Positions 57,396 to 64,000 of a stretch of DNA of 64,000 nucleotides are shown piece after piece. Both the position numbers and the translations under genes were made by a program. Below the pieces are notes generated by a model. That model saw only the letters and a program-made list of their open reading frames with translations, did no database searches and was not told where the DNA came from. The DNA comes from Terrirhizobium terrae (GTDB lineage Bacteria > Pseudomonadota > Alphaproteobacteria > Rhizobiales > Rhizobiaceae), in assembly GCF_030323265.1 (NCBI RefSeq), contig NZ_CP104990.1:434001-498000 (forward strand). The letters are read 5' to 3'. Within the stretch, counting starts at the first letter, position 1. Each line of letters starts with the position of its first letter.

Positions 57396-58640
57396 ATGAG
57401 CGGCAAGCCTCAAAACCAGTCACAAAGCGGCGGCGTTGTGCTTCCACCCTTGCGGCAGCGGACGGCGCGCGAGGAGGAAGCGCTTCGGCAGGTGGTGCGC
57501 AAGGATCTGGAAGGATACTGCCGGCCGCCCTTCAAATGTGATCCGGTACGCCCTCCTTACAAGCCAGGTTATCAGCCTAGTTCCTCCTACGCGCCATGGC
57601 AGTTTACGCCAACAGGGAACGCTTCGGTCAGCCCGCTTCTCGGCGGACAGACGCCACGGCAGCATCAGAACACAATGCTGTCCTCCGACGGATTTGCGTC
57701 GGACGCCACGAAGGTGGAAAGCGAAGGCGATCCACAGGCGGTTGCCAAGGAAGCCGAAGCGCGCCCGCCCAACGAACTGATCAAGGAAGAGAAGGAAGAC
57801 GACAACAAGCCCGAGGTCAAAAGCTCTTTCAGCTCGAAAGTAGAATCGGAAGAAGGCTACGAGTCGTCGAAGACTCGCTATTCCGATGGAACCAAGACAA
57901 GCAAGGGCGAGCATACCTCGACCTACAAAGAGAGTGGCAAGCCGTTCAAGGGCAAATACGATGCTTCATCGAAGATCGAGCAGAAGATCGCCGGTGGCTC
58001 CCTTGTCGAGAAGAAGGACACCGATGGTTTTGCGCAAGGCAGCCTGAATTTCGCAAATGCCCAGGCACAGACAGCGACCGGAATGGGCATGTCCGACGAT
58101 TGGACAGGCGGGAATGCCGGTCTTTCAGGAACCGTCGGCGGGTCGGCTTACGCAAGCCTACTCGAGGCGGAGGGGTCGCTGAACAAGGACGGCTTCCTGA
58201 GCGGCAAAGCTGGCCTGACCGTGCTGAAGGCGGAAGCGACGGCACAGGCCAAGATGAAAGTTGGAGTCTATAACGGGTCACCGACCGCAGCCGTAGCCGG
58301 AAAGCTCGGCGTTGATCTGACGGCGGCCGAGGTCAAAGCCGGCGGCGGTATCGCCGCAACGCCCTATCGTGCCGGAAACTTTGTCGTCCATACGTACAAT
58401 GGGCTGGCGGACTGGGCCGGCTGGGATACGCGGCTGGAAGAAATCGACAAGTCTTGGGACTGGGGCATCTTCCTGGAATTCGGAGGCCAGGCAAGCGTCG
58501 GGGCGACCGCCGAGATCGAGGGAGAAGCAGGGGCGCTCGAAGATGGCAAATATGGTGTCAGGACCAGGGGCAAAGCGGCTCTGGGTGTTGGGGGCGGATT
58601 GAACTTGGGAATTGGTCTGCAGAGACCGTCCTCAGAATAG
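57396..58640 (+). CDS. Hypothetical protein after vgrG, candidate type VI cargo
   Basis: I do not recognise this 414-residue protein. It has no signal peptide. The N-terminal part is proline-rich (YCRPPFKCDPVRPPYKPGYQPSSSYAPW), residues about 110-200 are very rich in Ser, Lys and Glu and look disordered, and residues about 205-410 are glycine/alanine-rich with repeated amphipathic strands (AYASLLEAEGSLNKDGFLSGKAG, KVGVYNGSPTAAVAGKLGVDL). The last 50 residues repeat GVRTRGKAALGVGGGLNLGIG. It starts 7 bases after vgrG. A VgrG-dependent effector, perhaps membrane-acting, is a guess from position and composition only. Confidence 0.6.
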   Translation: MSGKPQNQSQSGGVVLPPLRQRTAREEEALRQVVRKDLEGYCRPPFKCDPVRPPYKPGYQPSSSYAPWQFTPTGNASVSPLLGGQTPRQHQNTMLSSDGFASDATKVESEGDPQAVAKEAEARPPNELIKEEKEDDNKPEVKSSFSSKVESEEGYESSKTRYSDGTKTSKGEHTSTYKESGKPFKGKYDASSKIEQKIAGGSLVEKKDTDGFAQGSLNFANAQAQTATGMGMSDDWTGGNAGLSGTVGGSAYASLLEAEGSLNKDGFLSGKAGLTVLKAEATAQAKMKVGVYNGSPTAAVAGKLGVDLTAAEVKAGGGIAATPYRAGNFVVHTYNGLADWAGWDTRLEEIDKSWDWGIFLEFGGQASVGATAEIEGEAGALEDGKYGVRTRGKAALGVGGGLNLGIGLQRPSSE

Positions 58641-58649
58641 AGGCAGAGG

Positions 58650-59875
58650 ATGCGCATGATGTTGAGTTTCGAACCGGAATTAGCGAAAAAACTTCGCCCA
58701 CGGTTCTACGTCAAGACGATGGTTGGAGCATTGCTGATGCTCGTAAGTGTAATGACCGAGGTTTCCATGGCTGAGACATACCCGAAGGAGCGCATTTTCG
58801 CGATCAGCGACGAGGCGACTGCTGGCTCTTCGCGCAAGAAGATCGATCTCGGTAAAACGGGGTTCAGTTTCACCACTCTGTTGGACGACAAGACGGAGAT
58901 CTGGATCGACCCCGCAATGGACGACAAGCGGGGCGTGATCGCCAAGATCTACGAGCCGGAAAACCGGGATAAGCTGATGATCGATGTGCATCGGCTACAC
59001 TTCCTTCCTTTGCCGAAGCCCAGGTGACGGGCTACGGCTTTCTGGCGCTGAAAGGCTATAACCGGATCATTCAGGACAAGTCGAAAGGCAATACCGTGTT
59101 CGGCTATCTTGCCGGCAGCGACTATGACGATGCGAGGGGCTACTCACGCATGGCGCGTGCCGCGGTCGTTACCCATGGACGGGATGTGCTCGTCGTCGTG
59201 GCGCAGTTCGATTACGACGATTACCCCGAGCTGGAAGACAGGCTTGCGATGTTCTTTGGCGGCATCAAGATGGAAGAGGCAGGCGCGGCGTTCGAAAGCT
59301 TGGCTGAGGAGAAGACCGAGCACGGCGAAAGCTTCCTCTATCCGCGAGACTGGCAGGTGAAGAAGCTGGATGCCGCCGATCGGCCTGTGGGGAGTTCCGA
59401 CTATTCCATGGCGATGGAGGGTAGCGAGTTTCCCAATGTTCTCCTCCTGATCCGCCAAGGGAACCTGGAAGAAGCGCGCAAGGTTGGCGCTAAGATGATT
59501 TCTGAATTCACCGATCAAGTCGAGAAAAGCGGCAAGGCGTCTTTTGCCGGTGATCCGACCTTGGAAACGTTCAAGGACGAAGGCGGAGACGCAATCGCAC
59601 ATTCCTATGCACGAGGCTGGGATATACCGAGCGGCGGCCCCTTCGTCAGCGAATTCTACGTGCAGAAGAACCTCGCCGCCTCATCGACCTCCATCGTCGG
59701 TCTGAATTCTCTGGATGTCCGCCGCCGGATCGACACGTTTGACGAAGAGGCGCAGCAGGCCCTTTTCAAAGGATGGGTGACGGGCGTGTCGGCCTACTCG
59801 GTAGTCAAGATGTCGCTGACGCACGACGAGGACGCGGTATCGAAGGAATTCGACCTGCGCGCTACCGGACATTGA
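58650..59875 (+). CDS. Hypothetical exported protein, one frame break
   Basis: This is a protein of about 408 residues. A signal-anchor or signal peptide lies at about residues 20-42 (TMVGALLMLVSVMTEVSMA, then ETYP), so it should be periplasmic or membrane-attached. Two similar mixed alpha/beta parts follow; the stretches VVTHGRDVLVVVAQFDYDDYPELEDRL and ...VEFYVQ-like FVSEFYVQKNL recall PsbP/Mog1-type folds, but this is weak. The break at the CC pair 59003-59004 is repaired by one base, giving HFPSFAEAQVTGYGF. It lies 9 bases after the candidate effector; an exported protein there could be its immunity partner. No family is claimed. Confidence 0.65.
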
Positions 59876-59955
59876 TGCATGCCTGCGGGATGACGATAGC
59901 CCCGCTGTAAGAAGACTGAGATCGATCTTCAGGTGACGAACAGGATTTTGAAGCC

Positions 59956-60207
59956 ATGAGCGATATGCCAGACCGGACGAAATTTGCACCTCACCTGCTT
60001 CTCGGAGATCCCGAGGCCTGGACGAAGCTGATGGCACTGGCAGCAATGATCGACATAGAGCCAGGTTCCGGTGCGCTGATGGTGCGCAACGGCAAATCTG
60101 TGCTGACCTTGCGGCCGGATGGGCATATCAGCGTGCGGGGCGTCAGCATCTCGCAGACCGCCGACCGCCTTATCGTGCTCGATGCCGCGACGATCGATCT
60201 GAACTGA
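59956..60207 (+). CDS. Small hypothetical protein of the type VI module
   Basis: This is an 83-residue soluble protein: residues 1-45 helical, then a strand-rich end (GALMVRNGKSVLTLRPDGHISVRGVSISQTADRLIVLDAATIDLN) that looks like a short beta-helix or PAAR-like edge. I do not recognise it. It starts 80 bases after the exported protein and stops 12 bases before the DUF2169 gene, so it belongs to the same operon. The codon pattern is like its neighbours. Confidence 0.6.
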   Translation: MSDMPDRTKFAPHLLLGDPEAWTKLMALAAMIDIEPGSGALMVRNGKSVLTLRPDGHISVRGVSISQTADRLIVLDAATIDLN

Positions 60208-60219
60208 CGGGGCACGGTG

Positions 60220-61235
60220 ATGTGGGAGGTCGACAATCGTAGCCCGTTTGCTGCGCTGGGCTATTTCGTGCGTGATCACGCCGGGCTGGAGCACTGGGTC
60301 CTGGCGATCCGGGCGCGGTTTTCGATCCTGGACGATGGTTTCAGCCGGCTTGCGGATGACCAGGGTGAGATCCGCATCCAGCCCGATTACGCGGATAACC
60401 TGTCGGAAGAACTGCTGAGCGAGGCGGATTTCTTCCCCTTTCGGCCGAAAGCCGATTTCATCCTGACCGGCGATGTCGTGGCGCCTGAAGGGCGTTCCGT
60501 CAACAAGGTCCATGTCGGTTTTGAACTGGGCCAGCAGTCCAAGAGCGCGATCGCCTTCGGCTCGCGGCTTTTGCGCATGCGGGACGGCGCTCTGCGGCTC
60601 GAAGGCTACGAGCCTTTCCAACGCTGCCGTCTCAGTTGGCGCAACAGCCTTGGCGGTCCCGACTTCGCCGATACGGGAGGAGAAGCGCATCCGGCCAATC
60701 CGATCGGTTTCGGATGGACGTCGAAGTGGGGTCAGCTTGCCGCCGATACCGATGTTAGGCTTCCCTTGATCGAAAGCACGCAGGCGCCGATCGGCGAAGG
60801 GGCTCTGCCCGATCCCTGTGGCTTCGGTGCCGTCCAGCCTGGATGGGCCAGCCGCGCCCGCCATGCAGGAACCTATGACGAAGACTGGCGCAAATACGAG
60901 GCGCCCCTTTTTCCGGCCGATTTCTCCGCCGATTTCTTTCAGGCCGCACCGGAGGGGCAGGTCATGGATCTCAGGGAGAGGAGTCGATCCGCATTTCGGG
61001 CCTGCATGAGGCGGGGGATTATCGCTTTCGGCTGCCGCAGGTCATCCTCGACACTGCGACCTGGGTGGGCCGACAGAAGCTCGATGCCCGGCCTCGGCTG
61101 ATCTCGGTTGCGGTCAACGGCACGGAGAAGACGATCGAAATGCTGTGGAATGCGGCAATTGCCTGCCCTGAGGGCGATATGGCTGTGGCTCGCAGTCGCG
61201 TTCATATCAAGCAGATGGCAGGTGTGGTGGCATGA
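60220..61235 (+). CDS. DUF2169 type VI adaptor/chaperone, one frame break
   Basis: This is a DUF2169-family protein of about 338 residues: LEHWVLAIRARFSILDDG, FRPKADFILTGDVVAPEGRSVNKVHVGFELG, EGYEPFQRCRLSWRNSLGG, NPIGFGW and, after the break, SIRISGLHEAGDYRFRLPQVILD. One G added to the run 60974-60976 joins the frames. In Agrobacterium, DUF2169 proteins between vgrG and DUF4150-type effectors are needed to load the effector on VgrG. The same order is seen here. The start is ATG 60220 (GTG 60217 is next to it). The stop overlaps the next start. Confidence 0.88.
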
Positions 61236-62277
61236 ACGTGTCAGCCGGCATAGTGGGCGTTGGAACTTCTTGCCCCCTTGGGCAGGGATTGGATGGACTT
61301 CATCGCGCCTATTTGGGGCGGGATCGCAATTTCGTGCGCTCTTTGCACGGACCGATCGGCCCCGACGGGCAGGCCATGACGCTTTCCTGCGTCATGGCTT
61401 TCGAGGAGGTGCGCGACTATGACACTCGGCTGCAGCATCTTTTCGCCGCTGCTTTCGACGATCTCGTCGCCCGCGTGGAAATGGATACGTCGGTTGGTCT
61501 GAGGCTTGTTGTGCCGGCCTGGCTCGGCCAGCATGCGATCGGTGCCCGGCTGCAGGCTTGGATCGAAAAAACTATTCCTCACGGTTCAGTTCCGTCTCCC
61601 TTTTGAGCGACGGAGCTACAATCGCGCTCTACGAGGTCGCGAAAGCTTTGAAAGAGCTTCAGGATGAGGATGGCGGCGCCTTCGTAGTGGGTGCCCTCGA
61701 CAGTTTCATGGATGCCGAACTGCTGGACCTGCTGGCGGTCAACGGGCGCCTTTTCAGCCGCAGCAATCCGCATGGTTTGATCCCGGCAGAAGCGGCAGTG
61801 CTTGTCATGGTGGCATCGGCCGAGGCGCATCGGCGGGCTTCGCCGATTATCGGAACGGTGCGATCGGTTTTCACCGGGTTCGAGCAGGAAAGTCTCTTGG
61901 CGCCGAAAGGTGTCATCGGCCGTGGCCTTGCCAAGCCCTTGCGGCAGGCTTTCGAAACCGTTTCGCCGGCTCGCTTCCTTGTCGACCTCAATGGCGAACG
62001 CTGGCGTTCCGAAGATCTCGGATTTGCCCTGTCCGGCGCGCGGGTTTCCGACGAGCTGTTGGCGGACTTCGAAACGCCGATCGCCTTTACCGGGGATTGC
62101 GGAGCGGCCAACAGCCTGATCATGGCCACTGTCGCAATGGGCGCAGGGCAGGCCGGTGGGGCGGATAAGGCGGAAGACCACGCCGCCGGCGTTTCGATCC
62201 TGTCGATCGCCCTGCCGCAGGGGCCGCGCTGCGTTGCAGTGCTCCAATCTCAAGACAAGCAGGGAGTGGACGCATGA
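61232..62277 (+). CDS. Thiolase/ketosynthase-fold protein of the type VI module, one frame break
   Basis: This is a protein of about 348 residues with a shortened ketosynthase-like fold: AGIVGVGTSCPLGQGLDGL at the N-terminus, DGATIALYEVAKALKE and AFVVGALDSFMD in the middle, SNPHGLIPAEAAVLVMV, and GDCGAANSLIMATVAMGAGQ near the end. Similar genes sit between DUF2169 and DUF4150 genes in rhizobial vgrG modules. The position of the catalytic cysteine falls exactly at the frame break, the T run 61601-61604. One added T gives PFLSDGATIAL with leucine there, which would make it inactive as an enzyme. A role as an assembly factor for the effector is therefore more likely than catalysis; this is inference. 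Confidence 0.7.
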
Positions 62278-63281
62278 GGGAAACCGTCTCCATCAATGGG
62301 CTGACGCTCTGCCACAAGCATTCCGACGGCTGGGTACGGTCGACCCTGCCGGATGTATGCAAAAGTCCGGACAAGCCCATCCCTTACGTCAATACCGCCT
62401 ATGCACGCGATCTGGCCAAGGGCACGATCTCGGTCTTTTCCCATGGCGGCGCGATGTGCGGCATCAAGGGATCGGAATTCAATCGCTCTTTCGGGGATGA
62501 GCCCGGTGTGGGCGGCGGTGTAACGTCCGGCGTCAATTTGCACCGCGCGACCTTCCTGTCCTGGTCGCCGAATGTCTTTATGGAAGGGCGCAATGTCACG
62601 CGGCTGACGGATCGGATGCTGCTCAACAAGGGCAATACGATGTCGGCCGGCGGCTATTTCACCGGACCGGTCCGCGACGAGAAGAACCGTGAACTGTTGG
62701 ACGAAATCTGCAAGGCGGCCTGTGCCTGTCAAGCCGCCGGCACCATGAACGGCCGCTGCGTCGCGGAGAAGATGACTGAATGGGCCCAAAAGAACAATCG
62801 CAGTATCGAACCCGAGGTCGCATGGGACCTGAATGACGGGCAATGGACGATGCGGCGCAGGCCTGATGGTTCGATCATGCGCGGCGGCGGAAAGCGGCCC
62901 ATCGACTTCATCGATCTCGATAATATGACAGGGACCGAATACAAGGGACCTGGCGACCGCATGCGCGGCAAGCAGAGCGATTATATCGACGAGATCACCG
63001 AACAGCACGATATGACGCGCGAAGACGTGAATTTCAAAAACGATTGCGATTGCTCAGGTGGCGGCAGCGCCCCGGCGCCGGTCACCGTACCGGCGACGGC
63101 ACCCGCCAAGGAGCCCGCCGAGCTCTTGAATGATCCGGTCCAGTGGGCCAAGGAAAATCCATGGAAGGCCACGGGGCTGGCCGTCGGCGGGATCGCCACC
63201 GGCGGCCTCCTGATTTACGGCGGCGCGGCTGCAGCTGCGATTCTGGGAGGGCTGACTTTGACGGCAGCGACGGCGGGTTGA
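62274..63281 (+). CDS. PAAR-like (DUF4150) type VI effector with VRR-NUC-type nuclease domain
   Basis: This is a 335-residue candidate effector. Residues 1-125 are the DUF4150 PAAR-like tip domain (DVCKSPDKPIPYVN, FSHGGAMCGIKGSEFNRSFGDEPG). A cysteine-rich linker follows (ICKAACAC... GRC). Residues about 195-245 match a VRR-NUC/PD-(D/E)XK nuclease core: IDFIDLDN with Asp211/Asp214, then TEYKGPGDRMRGKQ with Glu222, Lys224 and Gln234. Residues about 300-328 are a hydrophobic glycine/alanine segment near the C-terminus. It would be carried by VgrG with the DUF2169 adaptor and cut DNA in target cells. It starts by overlapping the previous stop and is followed by an immunity-type gene. Confidence 0.8.
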   Translation: MRETVSINGLTLCHKHSDGWVRSTLPDVCKSPDKPIPYVNTAYARDLAKGTISVFSHGGAMCGIKGSEFNRSFGDEPGVGGGVTSGVNLHRATFLSWSPNVFMEGRNVTRLTDRMLLNKGNTMSAGGYFTGPVRDEKNRELLDEICKAACACQAAGTMNGRCVAEKMTEWAQKNNRSIEPEVAWDLNDGQWTMRRRPDGSIMRGGGKRPIDFIDLDNMTGTEYKGPGDRMRGKQSDYIDEITEQHDMTREDVNFKNDCDCSGGGSAPAPVTVPATAPAKEPAELLNDPVQWAKENPWKATGLAVGGIATGGLLIYGGAAAAAILGGLTLTAATAG

Positions 63282-63288
63282 GGACACT

Positions 63289-64000
63289 ATGACGCAAGAC
63301 ACAGACAAGCTATCGGCCGAAGCTGGCGACTGGAGCATTCTCGATAGGATTGCGGTGGAATCCACGCGCGGCGTGCCCCTGCTTCGCTTCGGGCATTATA
63401 TCGATTTTGCGCTGCAGAAGGCGACAAGCCTCGAAATCCGCGAAAGAATGGCCGAGGTCCTGATCGACTATAAGCGGATTTTCGCAAGCCAGGTGACCCA
63501 CTATCTTCCTCATAATGGGCGAAAGCTCCACCCTCTCAAAGGCTTCGATTATGACGCCTATGTCATGGAACGTGCGCGCACGCCGGACAATGTGAAGGAC
63601 GATGAGAGCTTCGAAGCGGCGTTGTTCGGCTATCCGGATGCTCGCGACCTCGATGATCCGACAGTCTATTATGCGGAGGCGGTCGGCAATACGGAAATGC
63701 GGGAATTTTCCCGCATCGCGATCTATCTACCGGCAAGCTGGCCGGAAACGGTCGGCTATGATGAATACAGGTCGCTCGTCCAGCGATGGTGCGAAATGTT
63801 GAAGCCGGCCTACGGCACGGCAGGACTTTCCATTCTGTTCAACGAGGGTCGGCAGGGGCTGGCCGACCGCCTGCTCGCCTTTCCCATCGCACGGCGATTT
63901 CCCGGCCTCGACGTGCCGGAGCAATCTCGCTGGTATGTGCGGATGAACCGTCTGCGGAAGAGGGCAATCAGAACTATCAACTGGTTGACCTTCATCGATG
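63289..64000 (+). CDS. DUF3396 type VI immunity-family protein (3' end off window)
   Basis: About 237 residues are visible. No signal peptide is present, so it is cytoplasmic, as needed to guard against a nuclease. The family pattern is seen in VLIDYKRIFASQVTHYLPHNGRK, SRIAIYLPASW, LAFPIARRFPGLDVPE and the end IRTINWLTFID, which fits the conserved 'NWLTFL' region of DUF3396. It starts 7 bases after the nuclease effector, the normal place for the cognate immunity gene. Frame is intact through the visible part. Confidence 0.78.
   Translation, partial: MTQDTDKLSAEAGDWSILDRIAVESTRGVPLLRFGHYIDFALQKATSLEIRERMAEVLIDYKRIFASQVTHYLPHNGRKLHPLKGFDYDAYVMERARTPDNVKDDESFEAALFGYPDARDLDDPTVYYAEAVGNTEMREFSRIAIYLPASWPETVGYDEYRSLVQRWCEMLKPAYGTAGLSILFNEGRQGLADRLLAFPIARRFPGLDVPEQSRWYVRMNRLRKRAIRTINWLTFID

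Overview
The window is chromosome-like DNA from an alphaproteobacterium, most likely a member of the Rhizobiaceae (Rhizobium/Agrobacterium group). Pointers are the fused PhaAB-type antiporter operon, the apiose-type sugar operon with split transketolase, the vgrG/DUF2169/DUF4150 type VI module, and the general codon and protein style. No rRNA, tRNA, insertion sequence, phage or CRISPR array was seen.

Layout. (1) 1-20657: a Wzx/Wzy-type exopolysaccharide locus. A leftward operon (7111 to 1) encodes the flippase, a double alpha/beta hydrolase, a GNAT-like acyltransferase, an acyl carrier protein, an acyl-AMP ligase and a PLP decarboxylase that runs off the left edge. A rightward set (7285-20657) encodes a deacetylase, three glycosyltransferases, a CapK-like adenylating enzyme, a nucleotide-sugar dehydrogenase, a heparinase-like lyase, a GH5 glycosidase, a polymerase and a chain-length regulator. 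The initiating transferase and outer-membrane exporter are not in the window. (2) 20925-25104: aconitase B, then leftward ribB behind an FMN riboswitch. (3) 25212-35827: a DeoR regulator and a ribose-type ABC importer transcribed leftward, facing a rightward operon of isomerase, two-subunit transketolase, FGGY kinase and triosephosphate isomerase. This gene set fits the transketolase route for D-apiose. (4) 36001-43317: a LacI-controlled importer with a GH127 beta-L-arabinofuranosidase-type enzyme. (5) 43817-45206: a small ArsR-family regulator and a quinone-oxidoreductase-like gene sharing one operator type. (6) 45752-53439: a DUF5996 protein, a small HTH regulator and the six-gene PhaAB-G (Mrp) cation/proton antiporter operon. 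(7) 53555-64000: a decayed gamma-glutamyltransferase remnant, a tandem AP2-domain protein and a vgrG-led type VI secretion cargo module ending in a PAAR-like nuclease effector and a DUF3396 immunity-type gene that runs off the right edge.

Data quality matters for reading this window. I count 25 places where an otherwise normal gene changes reading frame. Twenty are repaired by adding one base, nearly always to a homopolymer of 2-7 bases. The other five need one base removed or two added. This looks like a systematic undercalling artefact rather than mass pseudogenisation, so split genes are annotated here as single genes with a noted frame break. Only the gamma-glutamyltransferase remnant looks truly decayed.
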